Assembly: GCA_035192965.1 (NCBI GenBank)
Contig: CP136571.1
Location: 4,025,666 to 4,089,665, forward strand
Origin: Fuscovulum sp.
GTDB lineage: Bacteria > Pseudomonadota > Alphaproteobacteria > Rhodobacterales > Rhodobacteraceae
Direction: 5' to 3'
DNA length: 64,000 bases
The notes beneath the pieces are model-generated. The model did not search any database. It was not told the origin of the DNA and saw only the letters and a program-made list of their open reading frames with translations. Below, in pieces: positions 1 to 8,542 of the stretch. Each line of letters begins with the position of its first letter. The stretch's first letter is position 1. Made by a program: the position numbers and the translations under genes.

Positions 1-42
1 CCCGTCGAATCCCTCCTGCGCGATCTGCTGGGCATCTACTGA
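1..42 (+). CDS. 3' end of an unidentified gene (partial)
   Basis: The first 42 bases read in frame 1 as a 13-residue C-terminus ending ...LLRDLLGIY followed by TGA. Codons are the GC-ending type of the rest of the window, so a gene entering from the left is likely. The tail is too short to name. It converges on mlaC, and a terminator-like arm begins 11 bases after its stop. Confidence 0.45.
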   Translation, partial: PVESLLRDLLGIY

Positions 43-52
43 AACGCAACGC

Positions 53-718
53 ATGAAAAAACCCGCCGGGGAAATCCCCTGACGCATTTTGTTTGGTAGG
101 ACTTGGATAGGACCATACAGCTCAAGACGATCATCAACGGAAAGCGCTAACCAATTTCTGCTTGACGCTCCAGATGCCATACTCCCGCCAGAGTTGGCGC
201 AGAAAGACGAAGTATTGAGTTGGTTGCGGATGCCGATGAGACGAATTTCGAACTACATTCTGGTCGTCTTGCAGTGGGTATTGGTGGTCTGGGGCCTTTT
301 CACCATACTCACCACACTGCATCTCTATGCTATCGAGGCCAGCTATTTCGCGGGCCTTCCGTCAGCCACTGTCGCCGAGGATTCCTTTTCTCCACCAACT
401 TTGCACCGTTTGGTGGTCGGCTTGTGCACTGGCATAGCAACCGTAGGGATTGGTGGAACGCTGTTCTATCTCAGGCGCTTATACTTGGCGCGGTGACTGT
501 CTCCAGAGCAGCCTTCTTTCCGTCGGTTGTGACCGCCGAGCCTTGCATATCTGACAGTATTGGCACCTCCAGCAGGAGTTCAGGTCCGCTCTCCCAAAAC
601 AGCCGAGGCGGGCCTTACTAGGCTCGCCCCACGTAGAAAATCTCTGGCCAAAGGCTGTTTGCCTCATCCTTGTCCAACAAAACAGAATGCGTCAGGCCAT
701 CCCCGGCGGGTTTTTCAT
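53..718. mobile_element. Inverted-repeat-bounded block, possible MITE or small element
   Basis: The left end (53-121) matches the reverse complement of the right end (654-718) over about 65 bases with a few mismatches and small gaps. The outer ~19 bases (A-tract then CCCGCCGGGG) and the inner TGACGCATT block match best. It sits between the convergent ends of the partial gene and mlaC. The outer arms look like the two halves of a bidirectional terminator, so one reading is an element inserted in a terminator loop. The other is that the whole repeat is the element's own terminus. No target-site duplication is obvious and no transposase is encoded. The interior uses codons rare in the rest of the window. 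Confidence 0.5.
89..496 (+). CDS. Hypothetical small membrane protein inside the inverted-repeat block
   Basis: This is an open frame of up to 135 residues from a TTG at 89; an ATG at 229 is another possible start. Two hydrophobic segments are visible: about residues 53-80 (ILVVLQWVLVVWGLF...) and 107-130 (LVVGLCTGIATVGIGG...). The segments fit a two-pass membrane protein. I do not recognise the family. The codons ATA, AGA, AGG, TCA and TTA are frequent here and rare in neighbouring genes, which fits foreign origin. The TTG start lies inside the left inverted repeat and has no good ribosome-binding site, so the true start is unsure, and the frame may not be expressed. Confidence 0.4.
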   Translation: MFGRTWIGPYSSRRSSTESANQFLLDAPDAILPPELAQKDEVLSWLRMPMRRISNYILVVLQWVLVVWGLFTILTTLHLYAIEASYFAGLPSATVAEDSFSPPTLHRLVVGLCTGIATVGIGGTLFYLRRLYLAR

Positions 719-736
719 TCCACACCCTGCTAAGGG

Positions 737-1354
737 TCAGATCGTTTTCAGTTCCGCCACCAGACGGTCGATATCGCCGCCGTTGCGATCCAAGAGCGCG
801 CCGATCTCCGTCCGCTCCGAGGCCAGCATGTTGACCCCTTCGATGATGATGTTGAAGAACAGGTTCTTCCCCGACTTGTCCGACACATGCCAGCGCAGAT
901 CGAACGGCGCCTCACCCTGCAGATAGGCGACCGAGATCACCTCGAAATAGCTCTTGATCGGGCGCGCATCCGTCACCTCGATCCGGCCCCCGATGAATTC
1001 CCGGAACCGGCGGCCATATTTGCGGCTCAGATAGCCCTGATAGGCCTTGGTAAAGGCAGACAACTGCCCCGAGCTTGCCTGCCGCGCCGCAGGCCCCAGC
1101 GCCGACCGCGCAATCACCGGCACATCGGCATAGCGCGCGAACATCCGTTCGAAATCCCCGAACATCGCGTTCTCGGACTTACCCGATGCGATGATGCGGT
1201 TCACATCCGCAACCGCGGAATCGATCAGCCCGCGCGCATCGTCAACCGTCAGCGCAAAGACAGGCATGGGCAGGCCAAAGGCCGCCGTCGCCGCCAGCGC
1301 GATCGAGGTGAATCCCCGGCGTGTCAGCCGGGCCGAGTTGTGATCATTCCGCAT
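737..1354 (-). CDS. mlaC: MlaC/Ttg2D-family phospholipid-binding periplasmic protein
   Basis: Predicted periplasmic carrier of the Mla system, which moves phospholipids between outer and inner membrane. The 205-residue product starts with a signal sequence carrying twin arginines (LTRRGFTS, then an Ala-rich core to about residue 30). A MlaC-type domain follows, with SRKYGRRFREF and FDLRWHVSDKSGKNLFFNIIIEGVNM. I chose the ATG at 1354 because it directly precedes the signal peptide; the open frame extends further upstream. It overlaps the end of mlaA by 11 bases, so the two are translationally coupled. The inner-membrane MlaFED genes are not in the window. Confidence 0.9.
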   Translation of the reverse strand: MRNDHNSARLTRRGFTSIALAATAAFGLPMPVFALTVDDARGLIDSAVADVNRIIASGKSENAMFGDFERMFARYADVPVIARSALGPAARQASSGQLSAFTKAYQGYLSRKYGRRFREFIGGRIEVTDARPIKSYFEVISVAYLQGEAPFDLRWHVSDKSGKNLFFNIIIEGVNMLASERTEIGALLDRNGGDIDRLVAELKTI

Positions 1355-2138
1355 AGGGGTCCTCGAAATCTGAATAAGGGTCTTCGAAACCAACATCCGC
1401 CTCACCAGCCGCACCCCCCAGTGCGAAGCGACGGTTCTGCAAATACAGCAGGCGCGTCTGCGCATAGCTGTCGGCACTCTCATATAGAACGGAATCGACC
1501 GTTTCTGAATAGCGCGCCCGATCACTCAGCCGCGAGGCGACCTTGGTTCCCGTCGCGTAATAGGATTCCGGCTGCGGCAATGCCAGCCGCACCGGGTTGG
1601 CCGCCACATCCACGATCACGCCCACCAGATCGCGGCTCGTCGTCGGCCCCATGAACGGCACTTCGGCATATTTACCCTCGGGCGCACCCCAGACATGAAG
1701 CGTCTCGCCGAAATCGGTCGGGTCGCCCGCCACACCCAAAGCCGTGGCCGGATCGAACAGCCCGCCAACGCCGACCGTGGTATTGATCGCAAAGCGCAGC
1801 GTGTTCTCTGCCGCCTTGCCCAGCCGCAGTTGCAGGATGTTGTTCAGCACATCCCCCGGCGCATCCAGATTGGTGGCAAAGTTCGAAATCCCCTGCTCCA
1901 CCGGTTCCGGCAGGATTGAGCTATAGGTGTTGGCCGTGGGCCGCAGCAGCACCTTGTCCACGCCGCGGTTGAATTCGTGAATCTCGCGGTTCTGCGCCTC
2001 GTTCGGGTCATTCACCCCGGTCGCCATCGGCGCAGGCCCGCAGGCCGTCAGCATCAGCGCGCACAGGCCCGCAGGCAGGGCCACCCGCCCGAAACGGCCA
2101 GCGGCCCGGCCAGAAAACGTCATTTGCGCCAAATTCAT
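1344..2138 (-). CDS. mlaA: MlaA/VacJ-family outer-membrane lipoprotein
   Basis: Predicted outer-membrane lipoprotein that removes phospholipid from the outer leaflet and passes it to MlaC. The 264-residue product has a lipoprotein signal ending in the lipobox LTAC. The VacJ core follows: NDPNEAQNREIHEFNRGVDK, GLFDPATALG and FGETLHVWG. The C-terminus is acidic (DVGFEDPYSDFEDPYAE). The ATG at 2138 is preceded by an AGGGAG-type ribosome-binding site; the frame is open to 2264 but that extension lacks sense as a signal peptide. First gene of the mlaA-mlaC pair. Confidence 0.92.
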   Translation of the reverse strand: MNLAQMTFSGRAAGRFGRVALPAGLCALMLTACGPAPMATGVNDPNEAQNREIHEFNRGVDKVLLRPTANTYSSILPEPVEQGISNFATNLDAPGDVLNNILQLRLGKAAENTLRFAINTTVGVGGLFDPATALGVAGDPTDFGETLHVWGAPEGKYAEVPFMGPTTSRDLVGVIVDVAANPVRLALPQPESYYATGTKVASRLSDRARYSETVDSVLYESADSYAQTRLLYLQNRRFALGGAAGEADVGFEDPYSDFEDPYAE

Positions 2139-2453
2139 CCTGCTCCCTAAATCCTGTCCCGATCCGCGGTGCACCTGTCTGGTCCCAGCCTTATGCCGCC
2201 CCGCCCCCCATGACAACCGCCCGACCGTGTCGCCGTGGTCACGAAATGCGGAAACCCGCCTCACCCTACCCCAATCCTACGCAGCAGGGGCGCGTTCAGA
2301 TTTCCCGCCGCGCCCCAATGGCGGAAAGCGGCCTGCCGCCCTTCACCTAGATCCCAACTTCCCCGTGGCAGGGCACCGGCGGCCATGCTAATTGTCTCGG
2401 CAGGCGGGCAACCGCCGGGTAACCAGTGATCGGTTGAAAAGGAAGCGCGACGC
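2139..2453. other. Divergent intergenic region between mlaA and the type I secretion gene
   Basis: 315 bases between divergent genes, so it should hold promoters for both. It contains the AGGGAG ribosome-binding site of mlaA and an AAGGAAG site for the + strand gene. No convincing sigma-70 hexamers, operator palindrome or small gene was seen. Confidence 0.6.
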
Positions 2454-4187
2454 ATGTGGCGAAGCGGACTCTCCCATGGCGCAGCAGAGCTGCGCCTTGC
2501 GTTTAAAACGCAGCGCGGCCTTTTCGTCGCCGCCATCCTCTTTTCCAGCGCCGTCAACCTGCTGATGCTGACCAGCCCGCTTTATATGCTGCAGGTCTAT
2601 GATCGCGTCCTCGGCAGCCAGTCCGAGGCGACCCTTGTCGCGCTGACCCTGCTGATGACCGCGCTTTTCGTCATCATGGCCCTGCTTGATCACCTGCGCG
2701 GCCGCATCCTCGCCCGCATCGGCGCGGGCCTTCAGGATGCACTCGATGCGCGCGTGTTCAAAGCCGCCCTCACACGCCAATCCATAGCCCCCGACGACAG
2801 CGCCGCCCTCGCCGCCCAGCGCGATGTCGAGGCGATCCGCGCCTTCTGGTCGTCGCAATCCGTCACCGCCCTGATCGATATGCCTTGGGCCCCGCTCTAT
2901 TTCGCCGCGATCTTCATCTTTCACCCCATTCTCGGCTGGCTCGCTGTTGCCGGGGCCGTCGTGATCCTCGGCATGGCGCTGCTCAATCAGCGCAACACCC
3001 GCCACGCCCTGCAACGCGCCAACGAAACCACCCTCCAGGCCGACCGCATGGCCGACAGGATGCGCGCCGAGTCTGAAACGATCCGCGCCCTCGGCATGAC
3101 CGGTGCCGCCTTCGACCGCTGGCAGAAAACCCGCAGCACTGCCCTGTCGGAAAACATCATCGCAGGCGACAGTGGCGGCGGATGGTCCGCCGCCTCGCGC
3201 GGCTTCCGCCTGTACCTGCAATCGGCGATGCTGGGCCTTGCCGCCTGGGTCGTGCTTCAGGGCGAACTGACCGCCGGCGCCATGATCGCGGCCTCCGTCC
3301 TCATGGGCCGCGCGCTGCAACCCATCGAACAGACCGTGGCGCAATGGCCCATCCTCACCCGCACGATGGAGGCGCGCGCCCGCCTCGCAGATCTGCTATC
3401 ACGTGTGCCGCCAACTGCGCCGCGCACCGCGCTGCCCCGCCCCGCCGCAAAGATCGAGGTGGCAAACATCTCCCTCATCCCCCCCGGCCAATCCGCCCCC
3501 ACCCTGCGCGGCCTGTCCTTCACCCTGCAACCCGGCCAGGCGCTCGGTGTCATCGGCCCCTCCGGGGCTGGCAAATCCACCCTCGCCCGCGCGCTCACCG
3601 GCCTCTGGCACCCTGCCTCGGGCAGCATCCGCCTTGATGGCGCCAGCCTTGATCAATTCGATCCCGACCGTCTCGGCGCGTTGATCGGCTATCTGCCCCA
3701 GCGCGTCAGCCTGTTTGATGGCACCATCGCCGAAAACATCGCCCGCCTCGCCCCCACCGATGATGCCCGCATTGTCGCCGCCGCACAGGCCGCCGCCGCC
3801 CATGACATGATCCTGCGCCTGCCGCGCGGCTATGACACCCGGCTCGATAGCACGGGTGGCCTGCTGTCCGGCGGCCAGATACAGCGCATCGGTCTTGCCC
3901 GCGCGCTCTTTGGCCAACCGGCCCTGCTCATCCTTGATGAGCCCAATTCCAACCTCGACAACGAAGGATCGCTCGCCGTGAACGCCGCCATCCGCGCGCA
4001 CAAGGCCGCAGGCGGGGCCGCCCTCATCATGGCTCACCGCCCCGCCGCCATTCAGGAATGCGACCTCCTCCTCGTGCTCGAAGACGGCCTGCGCCGCGCC
4101 TTCGGCCCGCGCGATCAGATCCTGCGCGACATGGTCCAGAACGCCGGCGATATCGTGGGCAAGGTCGCACCGGGGGGCATCCGATGA
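2454..4187 (+). CDS. Type I secretion system permease/ATPase (PrtD/HlyB class, no peptidase domain)
   Basis: Inner-membrane ABC exporter of a type I secretion system, which passes substrates with C-terminal signals straight to the outside. The 577-residue protein has an ABC membrane domain (about residues 20-300, opening FVAAILFSSAVNLLMLTSPLYMLQVYDRVL). The nucleotide-binding domain has Walker A GPSGAGKST near residue 370, signature LLSGGQIQRIGLARAL near 469 and Walker B LLILDEPNSNLD near 492. There is no N-terminal C39 peptidase domain. The stop overlaps the next gene's start (ATGA). No TolC-type gene or RTX substrate is adjacent. Candidate substrates in the window include the Hint proteins at 13.8-18.5 kb, but that is a guess. 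Confidence 0.93.
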   Translation: MWRSGLSHGAAELRLAFKTQRGLFVAAILFSSAVNLLMLTSPLYMLQVYDRVLGSQSEATLVALTLLMTALFVIMALLDHLRGRILARIGAGLQDALDARVFKAALTRQSIAPDDSAALAAQRDVEAIRAFWSSQSVTALIDMPWAPLYFAAIFIFHPILGWLAVAGAVVILGMALLNQRNTRHALQRANETTLQADRMADRMRAESETIRALGMTGAAFDRWQKTRSTALSENIIAGDSGGGWSAASRGFRLYLQSAMLGLAAWVVLQGELTAGAMIAASVLMGRALQPIEQTVAQWPILTRTMEARARLADLLSRVPPTAPRTALPRPAAKIEVANISLIPPGQSAPTLRGLSFTLQPGQALGVIGPSGAGKSTLARALTGLWHPASGSIRLDGASLDQFDPDRLGALIGYLPQRVSLFDGTIAENIARLAPTDDARIVAAAQAAAAHDMILRLPRGYDTRLDSTGGLLSGGQIQRIGLARALFGQPALLILDEPNSNLDNEGSLAVNAAIRAHKAAGGAALIMAHRPAAIQECDLLLVLEDGLRRAFGPRDQILRDMVQNAGDIVGKVAPGGIR

Positions 4188-5485
4188 CCGCCACCCCCGA
4201 TTGGTCTGCCCGCCGCCACATCCGCGCGGGCCTGCTCACCCTCGCCGGCCTTGCCGCCCTGCTGGGCCTCTGGGGCAGCGGCACCGAACTCGACGGCGCG
4301 ATCATCGCGCCCGGTCAGATCCAGGTCGACCAGAACCGCCAGATCGTCCAGCACCCCGATGGCGGCGTTGTCGAAACCATCGCCGTGCGCGAAGGCCAAC
4401 CGGTTCAGGCGGGCGATCTTCTCCTGTCGCTCGACGGCGCGCTCCTGCGTTCGGAACACAGCATCGTCGAAGCGCAGCTTCACGAAATCCGCGCCCGCCG
4501 CGCCCGGCTGGAGGCCGAGCGTGACGATGCCCCCGCCCTCACCTTCCCGCCCGATCTGACCGCCCTCGCCGCCACCCGCCCCGACGTGGCCGAACAACTC
4601 GAAGGTCAGAACCGCCTGTTCATGGCGCGCCTCGAAACCATCGCCCGCCAATCCGAACAACTCGCCCGCCGCAAGGCCCAGACCGCCGCCCAGATCGAAG
4701 GCATCGACGCCCAATCCGCCGCCCTTGTCACCCAGACCGACCTGATCACCCGCGAACTCACCGACCAGCAATCCCTGCTCGATCGTGGTCTTGCTCAGGC
4801 TGCCCGCGTCCTCGCCCTGCAACGCGAAGCCGCCAGCCTGCAAGGCCGCACCGGCGAACTTGCCTCCCTCCGCGCTCAGGCCGAAGGCCGGATCACCGAG
4901 ATCGACCTTGAAACCCTCCGCCTCGCCGCCCTGCGCCGCGAAGAAGCCACCGCCGAACTGCGCGACATCGGCCCAACAGAACGTGAGCTTGCCGAACGGC
5001 GCGGCGCGCTAGCCGAACGCATCGCCCGGCTGGATATCCGCGCCCCCGTTTCCGGCACCGTCCTTGGCCTGTCGGTCACCACCCCCCGCGCCGTGCTGCG
5101 CCCCGCCGATCCGATCCTGTACCTCGTCCCGCAGGATCGCCCGCTCGTCATTGCCATCCGCATCCCGCCCGCCAATGTCGATGAGGTGCGCATCGGCCAA
5201 CCCGTCCGTCTGGTCTTTCCCGCCCTTTCGGCGCGCGACACGCCGGAACTTGCAGGCACCCTCGCGCTTGTCTCCGCTGATGCGCTCGCCGATCAGAATA
5301 CCGGCCAGCCCTTCTTCCGCGCCGAAATCACCCTGTCGCCGCAGGAAATCTCCCGTCTTGACGGGCTCACCCTCCTGCCCGGCATGCCTGTCGACGCCTT
5401 CATCCGCACCGGAACGCGCACCCCGATGGCCTATCTCCTGCAACCCTTCACCGATTACTTCCGGCAGGCCTTCCGCGAATCCTGA
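4184..5485 (+). CDS. HlyD-family type I secretion periplasmic adaptor
   Basis: Membrane-fusion protein linking the ABC exporter to an outer-membrane channel. The 433-residue product has a short cytoplasmic N-terminus, one transmembrane helix (about 15-34, LLTLAGLAALLGLWG), a biotinyl/lipoyl-like half motif (HPDGGVVETIAVREGQPVQ), a long Gln/Arg/Glu-rich coiled coil (about 90-290), and a C-terminal beta-barrel region (IRAPVSGTVLGLSV...). The ATG at 4184 overlaps the transporter stop by four bases. The frame is open further upstream, but that extension lies inside the transporter gene. Confidence 0.93.
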   Translation: MTATPDWSARRHIRAGLLTLAGLAALLGLWGSGTELDGAIIAPGQIQVDQNRQIVQHPDGGVVETIAVREGQPVQAGDLLLSLDGALLRSEHSIVEAQLHEIRARRARLEAERDDAPALTFPPDLTALAATRPDVAEQLEGQNRLFMARLETIARQSEQLARRKAQTAAQIEGIDAQSAALVTQTDLITRELTDQQSLLDRGLAQAARVLALQREAASLQGRTGELASLRAQAEGRITEIDLETLRLAALRREEATAELRDIGPTERELAERRGALAERIARLDIRAPVSGTVLGLSVTTPRAVLRPADPILYLVPQDRPLVIAIRIPPANVDEVRIGQPVRLVFPALSARDTPELAGTLALVSADALADQNTGQPFFRAEITLSPQEISRLDGLTLLPGMPVDAFIRTGTRTPMAYLLQPFTDYFRQAFRES

Positions 5486-5576
5486 TACCGCGTCCCTACG
5501 CCCGCCCCCAACGCCCGCTCTTGCCGCGCCCCCCGCCCCCGGCTAGCCTCCGCGTCAAATGACTCCCGGAGGAACC

Positions 5577-6035
5577 ATGTCCATCGAAGCCCGCCTCGCC
5601 GAACTCGGCGTCACCCTCCCCGATGCCCCCGCCCCGGCGGCGAATTACGTCCCCTTCGTGGTGGTGGGCAACATCGTCCACGTCTCGGGCCAGATCAGCC
5701 AGAACGTGAACGGCCTGATCAAGGGCCGCCTCGGCGATGACCTCGCCATCGAACAGGGGGCCGAGGCCGCGAAATCCTGCGCCATCTCCCTGCTCGCTCA
5801 GGTGAAAAAGGCCTGCGGCGGCGATCTCTCCCGCCTCGTCCGCGTGGTGAAACTGACGGGTTTCGTCAACTCCACCCCCGAATTCATCGATCAGCCCAAG
5901 GTCATCAACGGCGCATCCGATTTCCTCGTCGCCGCTTTGGGCGATGCGGGCCGCCATGCGCGCTCGGCGGTGTCCGCCGCCTCGCTGCCGCTTGGCGTCG
6001 CGGTGGAAATCGAAGGCATCTTTGAAATCCGCTGA
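5577..6035 (+). CDS. RidA/YjgF-YER057c-UK114 family protein (first copy)
   Basis: RidA-like enzyme family; RidA itself hydrolyses reactive enamine/imine intermediates, but this longer (152-residue) branch is functionally less clear. Visible family features are FVVVGNIVHVSGQIS, the GRLGDDL-type segment (analogous to KGRLG in the second copy), and VRVVKLTGFVNSTPEF. The ATG at 5577 is preceded by GGAGGA at an ideal distance. The downstream glycerophosphodiesterase begins five bases after its stop, suggesting co-transcription. A second, similar paralog lies at 8543-9025 on the other strand. Confidence 0.88.
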   Translation: MSIEARLAELGVTLPDAPAPAANYVPFVVVGNIVHVSGQISQNVNGLIKGRLGDDLAIEQGAEAAKSCAISLLAQVKKACGGDLSRLVRVVKLTGFVNSTPEFIDQPKVINGASDFLVAALGDAGRHARSAVSAASLPLGVAVEIEGIFEIR

Positions 6036-6039
6036 TCCC

Positions 6040-6822
6040 ATGTCTGCAAGCCCCTCCCCCAGCCTGCCGCCCGCCTTCCTCAAGGCCCCCATCGCCCACC
6101 GCGCCTACCACGATGTGGCGCAGGGCTGCCCGGAAAACAGCCGCGCCGCCATCCGCGCGGCCATCGCAGCCGGCTACGGGATCGAGATTGACCTGCAACT
6201 GTCGCGCGACGGCGTCCCGATGGTGTTCCATGATGAAACCCTCGAACGCCTCACCCCGCGCGACGGCTGGCTTCGTGACCTCACCGCCGCCGAACTCGCC
6301 GCCATCCCGCTCAAGGGCGGCGATGAAGGCATCCCGACCCTTGCCGACATCCTCACCCTCGTCGCAGGCCGCACCCCCCTGCTGATCGAGCTAAAGGATC
6401 AGACCCTCCGCATGGCAGATACCGACGGTCGCCTCGAACAGGCCACCGCCGCCCTGCTGGCGGGCTACGTGGGCCCTGTCGCGGTGATGTCCTTCAACCC
6501 GCATTGCATCGCCCATATGGCCCGCCTTGCCCCCGCCCTGCCGCGCGGGCTCACCACCTCGGCCTATGATCCGGAAGACTGGCACCCCCTGCCCGCCGCC
6601 ACTTGCGCCCACCTGCGCGACATCCCCGATTACGACCGCGTTCAGGCCAGCTTCATCAGCCACGAAGCCGCCGACCTCGCCCGCCCCCGCGTGGCCGACC
6701 TCGCCGCGCAGGGCGCCGCCATCCTCTGCTGGACGATCAAATCTCCCGCGGCAGAGTCCGAGGCGCGGCACATCGCCCAGAACATCACCTTCGAACAGTA
6801 CCCGGCCACGATCCCAGCTTGA
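6040..6822 (+). CDS. Glycerophosphodiester phosphodiesterase family protein
   Basis: Hydrolyses glycerophosphodiesters to glycerol-3-phosphate and an alcohol. The 260-residue product shows the GDPD core: IAHRAYHDVAQGCPENSRAAI (His and Glu-Asn of the active site), EIDLQLSRDGVPMVFHDETLERLT (metal-binding Glu-Asp and the catalytic His), and LLIELKDQ. There is no signal peptide, so it is likely cytoplasmic like UgpQ. It starts directly after the RidA-like gene. Confidence 0.9.
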   Translation: MSASPSPSLPPAFLKAPIAHRAYHDVAQGCPENSRAAIRAAIAAGYGIEIDLQLSRDGVPMVFHDETLERLTPRDGWLRDLTAAELAAIPLKGGDEGIPTLADILTLVAGRTPLLIELKDQTLRMADTDGRLEQATAALLAGYVGPVAVMSFNPHCIAHMARLAPALPRGLTTSAYDPEDWHPLPAATCAHLRDIPDYDRVQASFISHEAADLARPRVADLAAQGAAILCWTIKSPAAESEARHIAQNITFEQYPATIPA

Positions 6823-6844
6823 CGCCCCCCTTCGCCAAGCCACC

Positions 6845-6898
6845 TTCATCTTGGCAAAAGTACCCTCGGGGGGTCTGGGGGGCAGACGGCCCCCCAGC
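6845..6898 (+). repeat. Dispersed Rhodobacterales-type terminator repeat, copy A
   Basis: This begins CTTCATCTTGGC, runs through a TACCCTCGGGGGG block, and ends in a strong hairpin (TGGGGGGC-AGAC-GGCCCCCCA). Related copies occur at 13737, 20377 (reverse), 24206 (reverse) and 27044. All lie just after a gene stop or between convergent genes, so a transcription-termination role is likely. Confidence 0.7.
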
Positions 6899-6922
6899 CT
6901 CTCCGCAAAACAACGGCCGGGA

Positions 6923-8095
6923 ATGACCCAGACAGACCTCCTCGACAGCGTCACCGATCTGCCCGCCCCCGATTGGGACGCGCTGGCCTGCCCGGAATGC
7001 GCCGATGGTGGCCGCCCGGTCGATCCCTTCACGACCCACCGCTTCCTCGCCGCGCTCGACAGGTCCGGCTCCACCGGCACCGGTACCGGCTGGCAGCCCC
7101 GCCCGCTGGTGATCCGCGATGATACCCGCCTGCTCGCCGCCACGCCCCTCTATGTGAAATCCCACAGCCAGGGCGAATACATCTTCGATCACGGCTGGGC
7201 GCAGGCACTGGAACGTGCGGGCGGGCGCTACTACCCCAAACTCCAGATCGCCGTCCCCTTCACGCCCGCCACAGGCCGCCGCTTCCTAGCCGCACCCGAT
7301 GCCCCCCATGCCCGCGACACGCTGGTGGACGCCGCGATCCACCTCGCCCGCACCAACCACCTCTCCTCGCTCCACGCCACCTTCTGCACCGGCGAAGAGG
7401 CCGAAACGCTGGCCGCCCGCCACGGTCTGTTGCACCGCGTCACCCAGCAATTTCATTGGGAAAACCGCGGCTACACCACCTTCGACGATTTCCTGAACGA
7501 CCTCTCCTCGCGCAAGCGCAAGATGATCCGCAAGGAACGCGAAACCGCCCATGCCTCTGGCCTCACCATCCGCCAGCTGACTGGCGATCAGATCGAACCC
7601 CGCCACTGGGATGCTTTCTGGACCTTCTATCAGGACACCGGCGCCCGCAAATGGGGCACCCCCTACCTGACCCGCCGCTTCTTCACCCAGGCGCACGAGA
7701 CCCTGCGCGACGACATGCTTCTCGTTCTGGCCGAACGCCCCGACGGCACCCCCGTCGCTGGCGCGCTCAACTTCATCGGCCGCCACACGCTCTTTGGCCG
7801 CTACTGGGGCTGCATCGAGGATCACCCCTGCCTGCATTTCGAACTCTGCTACTATCAGGCCATCGATTGGGCCATCACCCATCGCCTCGCCCGGGTCGAG
7901 GCAGGCGCACAGGGCGAACACAAACTCGCCCGTGGCTACCTGCCCACCCCCGTCCACTCCCTGCATTGGATCGCCGAACCCGGCTTCCGCGATGCGGTCG
8001 CGCAATACCTCCGCGCCGAACGCCGCGCCGTGGACGAAGAGATCGAAGTCCTCACCGCCTACGGCCCCTTCCGGCAGGTCACCGCCGAACCATGA
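6923..8095 (+). CDS. GNAT-like protein of the COG3146 (peptidogalycan biosynthesis/FemAB-like) family
   Basis: A 390-residue protein resembling the COG3146 family of predicted N-acyltransferases, related to FemAB-like enzymes; substrates are not established. Typical segments are ATPLYVKSHSQGEYIFDHGWA, the RKRKMIRKERE stretch, DAFWTFYQDTGARKWGTPYL, and GAQGEHKLARGYLPTPVHSLHW near the C-terminus. The ATG at 6923 follows the terminator repeat; longer upstream readings lie in the preceding gene. It is probably cytoplasmic, since no signal peptide is visible. Confidence 0.85.
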   Translation: MTQTDLLDSVTDLPAPDWDALACPECADGGRPVDPFTTHRFLAALDRSGSTGTGTGWQPRPLVIRDDTRLLAATPLYVKSHSQGEYIFDHGWAQALERAGGRYYPKLQIAVPFTPATGRRFLAAPDAPHARDTLVDAAIHLARTNHLSSLHATFCTGEEAETLAARHGLLHRVTQQFHWENRGYTTFDDFLNDLSSRKRKMIRKERETAHASGLTIRQLTGDQIEPRHWDAFWTFYQDTGARKWGTPYLTRRFFTQAHETLRDDMLLVLAERPDGTPVAGALNFIGRHTLFGRYWGCIEDHPCLHFELCYYQAIDWAITHRLARVEAGAQGEHKLARGYLPTPVHSLHWIAEPGFRDAVAQYLRAERRAVDEEIEVLTAYGPFRQVTAEP

Positions 8096-8180
8096 CAGCA
8101 GCGTTGACCTTCCCCCGCCCGCCTGTCACCCATCACAGGGTTGTTTCACGAAGCGTTAAAGGTTTCGCAGAAACATTCCC

Positions 8181-8201
8181 CGATTTTTCGCAGAAAAATC
8201 G
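8181..8201. repeat. Three-base-loop hairpin (CGATTTTTC / GAAAAATCG)
   Basis: A nine-base perfect stem with loop GCA. A shorter one of the same design (GTTTC-GCA-GAAAC) lies just upstream at 8162-8174. It belongs to the same class as the four hairpins at 32729-32846. Confidence 0.7.
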
Positions 8202-8231
8202 CCCTGCCCAACCTGATGAATGAAAGCCGCC

Positions 8232-8534
8232 ATGATCGACCGCCCTGCCGACAGCACCCTCTCCGAAGCCGATCTCACATCCCTTCTCGCCAATGGCTGG
8301 ATGAAAATCGAAGGCGGCCGCGCCATCGCCAAGGTCTACACCTTCCGCAACTTCGTCGAGGCCTTCGGTTTCATGACCCGCGCCGCGATCTGGGCGGAAA
8401 AATGGGATCACCACCCCGATTGGTCCAACGTCTACAAGACCGTGACTGTCACGCTCACCACCCATGATACGGGCGGGCTGACCGCGCTGGACCTTAAACT
8501 CGCAGCCAAGATGGATCATCTGGCCGAGCATTAA
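8232..8534 (+). CDS. phhB: 4a-hydroxytetrahydrobiopterin dehydratase (pterin-4-alpha-carbinolamine dehydratase)
   Basis: Dehydrates 4a-hydroxytetrahydrobiopterin, recycling the pterin cofactor of aromatic amino acid hydroxylases. The ~100-residue product carries the family signature KWDHHPDWSNVY with the catalytic His pair and TVTVTLTTHDTGGLT. The start is ambiguous: ATG at 8232 (MIDRPAD..., weak GAAAG upstream) or ATG at 8220, four residues longer; neither has a strong ribosome-binding site. No pterin-dependent hydroxylase is nearby. Confidence 0.88.
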   Translation: MIDRPADSTLSEADLTSLLANGWMKIEGGRAIAKVYTFRNFVEAFGFMTRAAIWAEKWDHHPDWSNVYKTVTVTLTTHDTGGLTALDLKLAAKMDHLAEH

Positions 8535-8542
8535 GGCGGCGA

